Source of the DNA: an uncultured eubacterium 1-6
Lineage (GTDB): Bacteria; Bacillota; Clostridia; Lachnospirales; Lachnospiraceae
DNA: 64,000 bases
Assembly (NCBI GenBank): GCA_903789595.1
Contig: CAIFEZ010000006.1
Span: 1-64,000 of the forward strand
Reading direction: 5' to 3'
In this document: piece after piece, positions 17,511 to 25,548 of the stretch
How positions within the stretch are numbered: the stretch's first letter is position 1
How the letters are laid out: every line of letters begins with the position of its first letter
The notes under the pieces: model-generated
Told to the model about the DNA's origin: nothing
Databases searched by the model: none
The model's input: the letters and a program-made list of their open reading frames with translations, nothing else
Made by a program: the position numbers and the translations under genes

Positions 17511-18353
17511 ATGCTCGCAAATATCAAATTCTGGGAGAACAAGGCAAAAGAAGGTCAGTTCGCAATTCCGCATTTCAATGTATGGAATGCAGAGATGCTG
17601 ATGGGTGTTATTGATGCTGCAGAAGAGGAAAACGCACCGATCATCATTTCTTTCGGAACCGGATTTGTAGGAAATACATCGTTTGAGGACTTCTGCTGGA
17701 TGATGGTTTCGATGGCAAAGGAGGCCAAGATTCCGGTAATCACTCACTGGGATCACGGCCGCAGCATGGAGATCATCAAAAACGCGTATACGCACGGCAT
17801 GAACTCCGTAATGAGAGACGCGTCGGCGCTTCCGTTTGAGGAGAATATCAAAGAGATCCGGACGGCGGTTGACTATTTCCATCCTCTCGGCATTCCGGTA
17901 GAGGCGGAGCTCGGACATGTAGGAAATGAGACAGTGTATGAGGAGGCTCTTGCGGCTTACGCGTATACGGATCCGTCTCAGGCGGCTGAGTTTGTGGAGC
18001 GCACCGGCTGTGATTCTCTTGCTGTGGCAATCGGAAATGTGCATGGCCATTACAGCGCAACGCCGAAGCTGAACTTTGATGTTGTTGAAAAATGCCGCGA
18101 CGCGGTAGATGTTCCGCTGGTACTTCACGGAGCATCCGGTATCGGCGATGAGGATATCCGCCATGCCATTTCCTGCGGAATCGCAAAGATCAATATTCAT
18201 ACGGAGTTGTGCGATGCGGCTATGGGGGCGATCCGGAAGAATACGGACAGTTCTTTCCTGGAACTTGAGAGAGCTGTGCGTCAGGCTGTAAAGGACCGCG
18301 CAAAATACAAGATTGAACTGTTCGGTGACGGAGACAAGGCGGATCTCCGGTAA
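17511..18353 (+). CDS. Class II fructose/tagatose-bisphosphate aldolase family protein
   Basis: 280 residues. Zinc ligands H82, H178 and H206 appear in THWDHGRS, NVHGHY and LVLHGASG, with D81 as the probable proton donor; MRDASALPFEENI and KINIHTEL match the family. The usual HLDHG is HWDHG and NTDL is HTEL, so the substrate pocket is probably altered. The enzyme would split a ketose bisphosphate or related phosphorylated sugar into two three-carbon units. A perfect AGGAGG precedes ATG 17511. It lies between the dehydrogenase and kinase genes. Confidence 0.85.
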   Translation: MLANIKFWENKAKEGQFAIPHFNVWNAEMLMGVIDAAEEENAPIIISFGTGFVGNTSFEDFCWMMVSMAKEAKIPVITHWDHGRSMEIIKNAYTHGMNSVMRDASALPFEENIKEIRTAVDYFHPLGIPVEAELGHVGNETVYEEALAAYAYTDPSQAAEFVERTGCDSLAVAIGNVHGHYSATPKLNFDVVEKCRDAVDVPLVLHGASGIGDEDIRHAISCGIAKINIHTELCDAAMGAIRKNTDSSFLELERAVRQAVKDRAKYKIELFGDGDKADLR

Positions 18354-18367
18354 AGAGGACTGGAAGG

Positions 18368-19345
18368 TTGGTTGTTGCATTGGATAAACTACTTGATGTT
18401 GTGTGCGTCGGCGCTGCCATTGTGGATATTCCGCTTCAGCCGGTGAGCAAGAATATTTTTGACTGTGAATCCTATCCGCTTGAGCAGATTTCCATGACAA
18501 TCGGCGGTGACGCGATCAATGAAGCGACAGTGCTGTCGAGACTCGGACATAAGGTCGGGCTTGTGAGTATGGTCGGACACGATGCGGTCGGCAATTTCAT
18601 TCTGGAGCATTGTGAGAAAAACGGAATAAATGCGGAAGGGATCAAAATCCGCGACGGAATCAATACGTCCATAAATATCGGTCTGGTAACAGCCGACGGA
18701 GAGCGCACGTTTGTGTCGAACCGAAACGGAAGTCTCTGGAAGGAGACCATCGAGGATATTGATCTTGAGAAGACGACAAGAGGACGTATTCTGTCCTATG
18801 GGAGCTTCTTCAACAATCCACGCCTGGATAATCGTGCGCTGGTCAGGATATTTGAAAAGGCAAAAGAGGCAGGAATGATTATCTGTGCGGACATGATCAA
18901 GCCGCGGCTCGGAGAGACGCTGGATGACGTGGCCGAGGCGCTCAGTTACCTTGATTATTTCTTCCCGAACAACGATGAAGCGAGACTTATGACCGGCGAG
19001 CAGGAAATTCCGAAGGTCGCGGAAAAAATTCTGTCCTACGGAGTGAAGTGTGTGGCGGTCAAAATCGGAAAAGAGGGAGTCTATATCAGGCGGAACAGCG
19101 GCGAGGAACTCATCGTTCCGGCCATGAAGGGAATCACTGCGATCGACACGATCGGTGCCGGCGACAACTTCGCAGCGGGATTCATCTCCGGACTGATTGA
19201 GAACAAGACGCTTCGAGAGTGCGGAGAATATGGAAATGTAACCGCATCCCTCGCTATTCAGAGCATCGGAGCGACAACCGGTGTGAAGAACCGCGGGATG
19301 TGGGACAGGCAGATGGCAGAATACCGGAAGCAGTATCCGGTATAA
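18368..19345 (+). CDS. PfkB-family sugar kinase
   Basis: 325 residues, ribokinase fold. It shows the early GGDAINEATVLSRLG substrate motif (PfkB signature 1), and DTIGAGDNFAAGF, the anion hole with the catalytic aspartate (signature 2). It would phosphorylate the ketose or polyol with ATP, supplying the epimerase and aldolase. The start is TTG 18368, with AGAGGA 8 bases upstream; TTG 18380 is an alternative. Non-ATG starts recur in this operon. Confidence 0.86.
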   Translation: MVVALDKLLDVVCVGAAIVDIPLQPVSKNIFDCESYPLEQISMTIGGDAINEATVLSRLGHKVGLVSMVGHDAVGNFILEHCEKNGINAEGIKIRDGINTSINIGLVTADGERTFVSNRNGSLWKETIEDIDLEKTTRGRILSYGSFFNNPRLDNRALVRIFEKAKEAGMIICADMIKPRLGETLDDVAEALSYLDYFFPNNDEARLMTGEQEIPKVAEKILSYGVKCVAVKIGKEGVYIRRNSGEELIVPAMKGITAIDTIGAGDNFAAGFISGLIENKTLRECGEYGNVTASLAIQSIGATTGVKNRGMWDRQMAEYRKQYPV

Positions 19346-19407
19346 CCGGTGCGTCATTTCGCGAGAAACAGCATCGGAAGAGTACAGGAGAAAGGCGGAG
19401 AAATATT

Positions 19408-20415
19408 ATGAGATACATGGAATTAGGCGGTTCTGGAATCAAAGTATCCAAAATGGGACTTGGAACCTGGGCGATCGGCGGAGGTCCTGCCTGGGGCGGC
19501 GATATTGATGAGCGGCAGTGCATCGATACGATCGTGGAGGCTGTAAATGACGGAATCAACATGATTGATACTGCTCCCGGATACAATTTCGGCAACAGCG
19601 AACGGATTGTCGGAAAAGCGCTCCGCGAAGTTGACCGTGACAAGGTAGTCGTCGTCACGAAGTGCGGCGTCATCTGGGGCGGCGAAGGCGGTGTTTACGA
19701 AGGAAAGGGATCTGTATGGAACAAGGTCGGCGACAGACAGCTTTACAAGCTTCTGACTCCGGATTCCATCCGCAGAGAGGTTGAGAAGTCGCTGGAGAGG
19801 CTCGGAACGGATCATATTGATCTTTATATGACACACTGGCCGTCAGTAGCGCCGTTTGAGACACCGATTGCGGAAACTGTCGGTGAACTGAACCGTCTGA
19901 AGAAGGAAGGAAAGATCCGGGCGATCGGAGCGGCAAATGTCAGCATCGATCAGATCAGAGAATACGTGGAAAACGGTGAGCTTGACCTCGTTCAGGGGAA
20001 ATATAATGTCCTTTCCAGAGATATTGAAAAGGACCTTCTTCCGATGTGCGAGAAGTACAAAATCACGATGCAGGCATATTCGCCGCTTGAGCAGGGACTT
20101 CTGACCGGCGCGATCCCGAGAGATTTTGTTCCGGGACCGGGAGACGCCCGCGCGAACAAGCCGCTCTGGCAGCCGGACATCAGACCGAGAGTGCATGATA
20201 TGCTGGATGGTTTCAAACCGATCGCGGATAAGTATAACTGTTCGATTGCAGCTCTTAATCTGGCGTGGATCATGAATCAGGGTGAAACCGTGAACCTGCT
20301 TACAGGTGCGACATCGCCGGAACAGGTGAAACAGAACGTTGTTGCCGCCGATGTGGTGCTTTCGGAAGAGGATATCCGCAAAATGAACGAAATGGCAGGG
20401 GCTGTATACGCCTGA
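19408..20415 (+). CDS. Aldo/keto reductase
   Basis: 335 residues with the full AKR tetrad: D54 and Y59 (MIDTAPGYN), K85 (VVTKCG) and H143 (MTHWP). It is an NADPH-dependent TIM-barrel oxidoreductase of carbonyl compounds. The length and LGLGTWAIGGG-like opening suit the AKR11/AKR12-type sugar and general stress subgroup. AGGAGAAAGGCGGAG precedes ATG 19408. The position within the sugar operon suggests it reduces or oxidises a sugar intermediate (inference). Confidence 0.88.
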   Translation: MRYMELGGSGIKVSKMGLGTWAIGGGPAWGGDIDERQCIDTIVEAVNDGINMIDTAPGYNFGNSERIVGKALREVDRDKVVVVTKCGVIWGGEGGVYEGKGSVWNKVGDRQLYKLLTPDSIRREVEKSLERLGTDHIDLYMTHWPSVAPFETPIAETVGELNRLKKEGKIRAIGAANVSIDQIREYVENGELDLVQGKYNVLSRDIEKDLLPMCEKYKITMQAYSPLEQGLLTGAIPRDFVPGPGDARANKPLWQPDIRPRVHDMLDGFKPIADKYNCSIAALNLAWIMNQGETVNLLTGATSPEQVKQNVVAADVVLSEEDIRKMNEMAGAVYA

Positions 20416-20475
20416 GACGGTGCGGTACGGCATCATCGCCGGCTGAGATGCCGGCTGAGATAAAGAAGGGCTTCT

Positions 20476-21234
20476 ATGAAAACGAAAGAACGGCTGGATT
20501 ATATCCGAGACAGGATTGAAAAAGAAGGAAGCGTGCGTGTTCAGGAGCTCAGAGAAGAATGCCAGGTGACGGAAGAAACGGTTCGCCGGGATCTCGACAG
20601 GCTCGAAGCGGAGGGCTGCATCACGCGGACGCATGGCGGGGCGGTCTGGAGAACCGAGTCTTCCGTCGAAGGAATATACTTTTATAAAAGAAGAGTTAAA
20701 AATCTCCGCGAAAAAAAGAAAATTGCCCAGAAGCTGCGCAGCTTTATCAGTGGAAGAAGAACCCTGGTTGCAGATTCGAGTACGACGGTGGCGGAAGGAC
20801 TTGCGGAACTGAAAGACAAAGCGGATCTGACCGTTGTTACGAATTCGGCTGAAATCTTTCACATGATTCCCGAGGCATCCTTCTCCATCATTTCAACGGG
20901 AGGAATTTTCAACAGACAATCTCTGTCTTTTCAAGGGGAAATCACAAGACAGACGATGAAAAGGTTTAATGTGGATCTGGCGGTGATCAGCTGTAAGGGG
21001 ATCTGTATGGATATGGGGGTTATGGATTCCTATGAAAGCGAGGCCGATGTAAAGCGGTCAATGCTTGCGCAGGCCGGTGAAGTGGTCCTTCTTGTGGATC
21101 ACACGAAATTTGACCATGTGGCCTTTTTAAAGCTTATGGATTTCGAAAAGGTAGACTTCATTATTACAGACAGAAAACCGTCTGACGAGTGGGTTCAGTT
21201 CTGTAAGGAAAAGGGCATACATATGATGTATTAA
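20476..21234 (+). CDS. DeoR-family transcriptional regulator 1
   Basis: 252 residues: winged helix at the amino end (VQELREECQVTEETVRRDLDRLEAEG, the classic DeoR signature, residues about 18-45, followed by THGGAV) and a DeoRC sugar-phosphate sensor domain with DSSTTVAEGL and SCKGI motifs. It probably represses the operon it ends until a phosphorylated intermediate accumulates. A paralogue lies at 22877. Confidence 0.92.
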   Translation: MKTKERLDYIRDRIEKEGSVRVQELREECQVTEETVRRDLDRLEAEGCITRTHGGAVWRTESSVEGIYFYKRRVKNLREKKKIAQKLRSFISGRRTLVADSSTTVAEGLAELKDKADLTVVTNSAEIFHMIPEASFSIISTGGIFNRQSLSFQGEITRQTMKRFNVDLAVISCKGICMDMGVMDSYESEADVKRSMLAQAGEVVLLVDHTKFDHVAFLKLMDFEKVDFIITDRKPSDEWVQFCKEKGIHMMY

Positions 21235-21280
21235 TGCTATATTTGCTTTCGCCCGGAGAGAGGGCGTATGGGAGGTTTTT

Positions 21281-22633
21281 ATGGGTTCGGAGAAGGCGGA
21301 AAAGAAAAAACGGTCAATCGTTTCGAAGATGATCATTGCGGTTGTGATGGGGTTTGTCTGCGGAATTATTGCAATTCTGGTTCGCAATGCCGTAGGAGGA
21401 GAGGATAACGCCGGCTGGAGAATCGTAAACGCAATTCTGTTTCAGGATATTACAGCGACAAAAGGCTTTAATGGAATCGGTCTGTTCTATATTGTCGGTC
21501 AGTTTTTTATGAGGGGGCTGCAGCTGGCGATTGTGCCGCTGGTTCTCACCTCTTTGTCGCTGGCGCTCTGTTCGCTGGCTGATCCGAAGAAACTGGGGCG
21601 CATCGCGGGCAAAACACTTGTCACCTATATCTGTTTCTATGTGGTTGCGGCTGCCCTTGCGGGAGCGGCTGCCTATTTCGTGAAGGAAATGGGAGGATTT
21701 GACGTAAGCCTGCCGTCAAAGGCGGCGGACGCGATCACAACCATGGACGGGTACAATCCGCTGGTTACGCTGATTAATGCCGTTCCGAGCAATATCTTTG
21801 AAGCGTTCTCATCCAATAATTCGATTCTGGCGGTTGTGGTCGTCTCGATTATTCTCGGACTCTGCATGACGAAAATGGGAGACAAGGCAGAACCGCTGAA
21901 GAGGGTCCTCGAAAATCTGGGCGATGTCGTTCAGCTGTGGCTGAACTTTCTGATCAACCGGATCGGACCTGCTGCCATATTCTGCATGATTACCAGAGCG
22001 CTGGCCGTATACGGAACAGAATATATCAGACCGACTCTGGTATGGATGGTTACGACAATTGTCGTCAGCCTGGTCCTCGTATGTACGATCTATCCGGTGG
22101 GAATCTTCCTCACAACGAGACTCAACCCGATTCCGTTTCTGAAGAAGGTGTTCAAGGTTGGCCTTTTCGCAGCTGCGACAAATTCATCGGCAGCTACGCT
22201 TCCGTTAAACACGAAGACCTGTACGGAAGAACTTGGGTGCTCTGAAGAAATCTCCAGTTTTGTACTTCCGACCGGAATGACAATCAATATGAATGGCACG
22301 ACCGCGATGCATATGATCGCAGTAACTTTCATCGCTACCGCCGCGGGAATTGAAGTAACGCCGGCGACGCTTGCGGTAGCCGCTTTCCTGTCGATCTGTA
22401 CGGCCATGGGAACACCGGCGATTCCGGTTGCGGGTACGACGATGGTTTACGTCGTCATGATGGGACTCGGGATGAATACGGAGCTTTGCATGATCGGGTA
22501 TTCACTCGTGCTCGCGATGAATTATCTTCCGGGCATGGCGGTAATTACGCTGAACGTGATCGGCGATGCGGCGACCGATGTGATCATCAGTTTCAAGGAA
22601 GGCGTTCTTGACAGGAAAAAATACAACAGCTGA
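21281..22633 (+). CDS. Dicarboxylate/amino-acid:cation symporter (SLC1/DAACS family)
   Basis: 450 residues, about eight membrane helices and two re-entrant loops. Recognisable motifs: serine-rich AATNSSAATLPLN (re-entrant hairpin 1), NMNGTTAMHM (helix 7 cation site) and AMGTPAIPVAGT (hairpin 2). The family carries dicarboxylates or acidic/neutral amino acids with Na+ or H+. It follows the DeoR gene by 46 bases with GGGAGG before the ATG, so it belongs to the operon or to the regulator unit; why a carboxylate-type carrier is here is unclear. Confidence 0.9.
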   Translation: MGSEKAEKKKRSIVSKMIIAVVMGFVCGIIAILVRNAVGGEDNAGWRIVNAILFQDITATKGFNGIGLFYIVGQFFMRGLQLAIVPLVLTSLSLALCSLADPKKLGRIAGKTLVTYICFYVVAAALAGAAAYFVKEMGGFDVSLPSKAADAITTMDGYNPLVTLINAVPSNIFEAFSSNNSILAVVVVSIILGLCMTKMGDKAEPLKRVLENLGDVVQLWLNFLINRIGPAAIFCMITRALAVYGTEYIRPTLVWMVTTIVVSLVLVCTIYPVGIFLTTRLNPIPFLKKVFKVGLFAAATNSSAATLPLNTKTCTEELGCSEEISSFVLPTGMTINMNGTTAMHMIAVTFIATAAGIEVTPATLAVAAFLSICTAMGTPAIPVAGTTMVYVVMMGLGMNTELCMIGYSLVLAMNYLPGMAVITLNVIGDAATDVIISFKEGVLDRKKYNS

Positions 22634-22732
22634 CGGCGGCTTATCACAAACGAAGAATCAATCGCTGAAGCTGCTGATGAAAAAACAAAGAATCAATCAA
22701 TTTCTTGCTGTAATTTGATAGCTTGTTTGAAA

Positions 22733-22768
22733 AGGCGGGTTTTCTTTTGGAGGAATCCGCCTGTTTTT
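22733..22768 (+). terminator. Terminator of the polyol operon
   Basis: AGGCGG (22733) pairs with CCGCCT (22757), followed by GTTTTT. A second CCGCCC just downstream could compete for the same left arm. Confidence 0.6.
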
Positions 22769-22790
22769 GACGAAATCCGCCCGTTTAATG

Positions 22791-22819
22791 TTGAAAACTC
22801 AATAAAAAACAACTAATAT
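22791..22819 (+). promoter_or_regulatory. Promoter of second DeoR gene
   Basis: TTGAAA (22791-22796), a 17-base spacer and TAATAT (22814-22819), 58 bases before the start codon. Confidence 0.65.
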
Positions 22820-22876
22820 AAAAACAGATACTCTCCTTTTGCGATAGCAATGACAGACGAAGGGAGGAAAGAGGGT

Positions 22877-23641
22877 ATGGCTAGACTTTCCGGCCGTGAT
22901 CGGGTTGAACAGATAAAGAATTACATTGAGAGCAATGGGAAGGTGAGCATCTCAGAACTGAGCGGCAACTGGAATGTAACGGAGGAAACGGTCAGACGTG
23001 ACCTGGACAAGCTTGAGAACGCCGGATTTGTGACGCGCATTCACGGGGGAGCTATATGGAATGAGCAGCCGGGCAGAGAAAACGTACATTTTTATGAGCG
23101 TCAGCGCAGAAACCTGGATGCCAAGAGACGGATCGCCGAAAATGCCGCTGATCTTCTCTCTCAGAACTCTCCGTTGTTTACGGATTCCAGTACGACGGTG
23201 GTGGAGGCGCTGAAGGCGATCAAGGATGAGCCGAAGCTGACGGTTGTGACAAATTCTTCGGAGCTTTTCAGTGAGATAAAATCCGGCAGCTTCAGCATTA
23301 TCTGCACGGGCGGAATTTTTAATGAAAAATCCATGTCCTTTCAGGGAGAAAACGCAAAGAATATCTTCCGGGGATATAACGCAAGACTGGCGGTGATCAG
23401 CTGCAAGGGACTGAAGCCCGATGGAATATACGATTCCTATGAGAGCGAGGCGGAGATCAAACGGGTGATGCTGGAAAATGCGGAAAAAGTAGCCCTGCTC
23501 GCCGATCATACAAAATTCGACAATACTGCGTTTCTGAAACTGACAGATCTGGATCACATTGATTATCTTGTGACAGATGAAGAACCTTCGCAGGAGTGGA
23601 TCACATGCTGTGAGGAACATGGCGTAAAACTGATATTCTGA
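22877..23641 (+). CDS. DeoR-family transcriptional regulator 2
   Basis: 254 residues, strongly similar to the DeoR protein at 20476: the same NVTEETVRRDLDKLENAGFVTRIHGGAIW helix-turn-helix and wing, DSSTTVVEAL, SFQGEN, SCKGL and DSYESEAEIK stretches. AGGGAGG at 22861-22867 sets the start at 22877; an in-frame ATG at 22850 has no site. It has its own promoter and may compete for, or split control of, the same operon. A tandem duplication of the regulator is likely. Confidence 0.9.
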   Translation: MARLSGRDRVEQIKNYIESNGKVSISELSGNWNVTEETVRRDLDKLENAGFVTRIHGGAIWNEQPGRENVHFYERQRRNLDAKRRIAENAADLLSQNSPLFTDSSTTVVEALKAIKDEPKLTVVTNSSELFSEIKSGSFSIICTGGIFNEKSMSFQGENAKNIFRGYNARLAVISCKGLKPDGIYDSYESEAEIKRVMLENAEKVALLADHTKFDNTAFLKLTDLDHIDYLVTDEEPSQEWITCCEEHGVKLIF

Positions 23642-23666
23642 AAGATGAAATCTCTGCGTTCACGAC

Positions 23667-24053
23667 ATGACAGGAAAGAGAGGAAAGGCAGGGAAGAGAG
23701 GCGTTCTGGTCATTTATCACAACAATTGTTACTGTGCGCCTTTCGTTCCCTCGATGATTGATATGGGAATAGATGTATGGCAGGGCTGCATGTCTGTAAA
23801 TAATCTCCCGGAGCTGGTCAGAGAATACGGCGGGAAGATTTCCTTCATGGGCGGCATCGACAACGGAAAGGTAGACAGACCGGATGTGACACAGGAAGAG
23901 ATCGCAAAGGAGACGGATCAGCTGTGCAGAGACTGCGGAAAGCATTACTTTATCCCGTGTACAACGCATGGACTGAACTTTTCTGTATTCCCGCAGGTAT
24001 ATGGGATGGTCGATAAGGAAATCGACAAAATGAGCGATGAGATTTTCGGGTGA
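23667..24053 (+). pseudogene. UroD/MtaA-type methyltransferase, carboxy-terminal remnant
   Basis: 128 residues that match only the last third of uroporphyrinogen-decarboxylase-family corrinoid methyltransferases (usual length about 340): a strand-and-loop YHNNCYCAPFVPSMIDMGIDVWQ, then GGKISFMGGIDNG, and a terminal helix region. The first two thirds of the barrel are absent, and only 26 bases separate it from the DeoR stop. The first dozen residues are Lys/Arg/Gly-rich and look like read-through non-coding DNA. I read it as the end of a deleted gene; a functional short protein is unlikely. Confidence 0.65.
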
Positions 24054-24055
24054 GT

Positions 24056-24182
24056 GGAAATTTGCACTTGCCGCAGGGCATGTAAATTTCCGGGAAGACC
24101 TGCCGCAGACCGCACAGATTGCTGTGCTGCCTGCGGGAAGGCAGGTATTATGGGCCGTCAGCCATTATGGCTGGCGGCCTTT
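24056..24182 (+). ncRNA. Possible structured RNA ending in a terminator
   Basis: Directly after the UroD remnant are three successive hairpins: GGAAATTT/AAATTTCC (24056-24091), a branched stem with outer CCTGCC/GGCAGG and inner GCACAG/CTGTGC (24099-24145), and GGCCGTCAGCC/GGCTGGCGGCC followed by TTTG (24153-24182). The last is terminator-like. I do not recognise a riboswitch class. It may simply be the 3' end of the degraded gene's transcript. Confidence 0.4.
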
Positions 24183-24284
24183 GATGTGCATCAGCAATGC
24201 TCGGCCTGCGCATTTTTCGGCAAAAATTTCGGAAAAAACGACTGATCGCTGAATCTGTGATTTTCGAAAACAGGGAAAGCATTG

Positions 24285-24440
24285 TATAATGTATTCCTGA
24301 GGTGAGAGACTTCGGTGCGGACAGCGTTCATTTGTCCGATTGGTATTGATGGGTTATGCTGTTATTTTTACGAGGGTATCACGGGAGCGGGGGCAGAGCC
24401 CGCGAGACGCGTATGATCTCATTCTATGGGTGTATGAATT
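24285..24440 (+). promoter_or_regulatory. Promoter -10 and long leader of homocysteine methyltransferase gene
   Basis: A perfect TATAAT at 24285-24290, with only a weak TTTCGA at -35, followed by a leader of about 145 bases containing a GCGGGGGC/GCCCGC-type hairpin near 24390. No S-box or B12 motif is recognisable in the leader. Confidence 0.35.
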
Positions 24441-25319
24441 ATGACAAAGAGTGATTTTACACAAATGACACAGAAGGGCATTGTAATTCTGGATGGCGCG
24501 ATGGGGACGAACCTCTATCGCATGGGGATGCCTCACGGCTGTTGTACAGAGGACTGGGCTTTGAAGCACCCGGACAAGGTGGAAAGGCTTCAGAAGGATT
24601 ATGTGGAGGCAGGGGCGGATATCATCTATGCTCCGACGTTCGGCGCCAACCGCATTATGCTGAAGAGATTCGGTCTTGCGGAGAAGACGGAGGAAATGAA
24701 CCGGGAACTTTTTGAAATATCCCGGTGTGCGGCAGGCGGGAAAGCTCTGATCGCAGGCGACCTGGCGCCCACGGGTATGGTTTTGAAGGAATACGGAGGA
24801 GACGGAAGCCGGGAGGAGATGTTTGAGGCCTATCGTCAGCAGGCAAAGGTTCTGTACGAGGCGGGCTGCGATCTCTTTGCCGTGGAGAGTATGCTTGCCG
24901 TGCTTGACGCGGTAACAGCTGTGGAAGCGGTCAGGTCCGTATGTAGCTGTCCGGTGATCTGCACGCTTACGGTGCGGAAAAGCGGGAGCTGTTATTACGG
25001 GGGAGACATCTTTGAAGGTGGGCCGCTGGCGGAAAAGGCCGGGGCGGATGCCTACGGGATCAACTGCTGTGACGGTCCGGACGGAATGGCAGAGATCATT
25101 TCTTCCGTCTCCGAGATGGTTCACATTCCGGTTGTCGCGAAGCCGAACGCGGGACTGCCGAGAAGAGGCGCGGACGGACAGATAGTCTACGATATCACCC
25201 CGGAGCAGTTTGCGGCGGCGATGCAGAGGCTGGTGTCCGCTGGGGCGTCTGTGATCGGAGGCTGCTGCGGAACGACACCGGCGTATATCCGGAAGCTGGC
25301 GGAGAGGTTTCGGAAGTGA
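24441..25319 (+). CDS. Homocysteine S-methyltransferase family protein 1
   Basis: 292 residues forming a single Hcy-methyltransferase barrel. DGAMGTNLY opens the fold; zinc ligands are the cysteine in GINCCDGPD and the pair in GGCCGTTP. Such domains transfer a methyl group to homocysteine, either from S-methylmethionine or, as in MetH, through a corrinoid partner. No partner domain is fused and no corrinoid protein gene is visible here. A near-identical architecture follows at 25549, so the locus has duplicated. Confidence 0.85.
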   Translation: MTKSDFTQMTQKGIVILDGAMGTNLYRMGMPHGCCTEDWALKHPDKVERLQKDYVEAGADIIYAPTFGANRIMLKRFGLAEKTEEMNRELFEISRCAAGGKALIAGDLAPTGMVLKEYGGDGSREEMFEAYRQQAKVLYEAGCDLFAVESMLAVLDAVTAVEAVRSVCSCPVICTLTVRKSGSCYYGGDIFEGGPLAEKAGADAYGINCCDGPDGMAEIISSVSEMVHIPVVAKPNAGLPRRGADGQIVYDITPEQFAAAMQRLVSAGASVIGGCCGTTPAYIRKLAERFRK

Positions 25320-25384
25320 AGTGATACGTGTGCAGGGGATCATGGCGGCGTGCATCCGCAGAGGACCGAGAGCAGAGTAGTGTT

Positions 25385-25508
25385 ATATTCATTGAGCCTC
25401 GTTTGTGTATTGGCATACATCCGCAGACAGCCTGTTGCAGAGGCGAGCCATATTCGTTGAGATTCATTTGCATTTTTGTATACACCCGCAGATGGCCGGA
25501 AACAGAGG
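25385..25508. repeat. Imperfect 59-bp direct repeat, period 65
   Basis: 25385-25443 and 25450-25508 are diverged copies (ATATTC[A/G]TTGAG..., ...CATC/CACCCGCAGA..., ...CAGAGG). They lie between the two homocysteine methyltransferase genes and may be a by-product of the gene duplication. Confidence 0.65.
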
Positions 25509-25548
25509 AAGGATACAGATTGGCGACTGAGAGAAAGCGAGGATTATC

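Noticed and set aside
8381-22830. Shared ACAGATA word upstream of rhaD, the polyol operon and the second DeoR gene as a common operator
   Set aside because: Too short and in AT-rich DNA; no palindrome or constant spacing to the promoters.
24297-24440. Possible S-box (SAM) or B12 riboswitch before the homocysteine methyltransferase gene
   Set aside because: Neither the S-box core nor a B12 box is present in the leader; only small hairpins.
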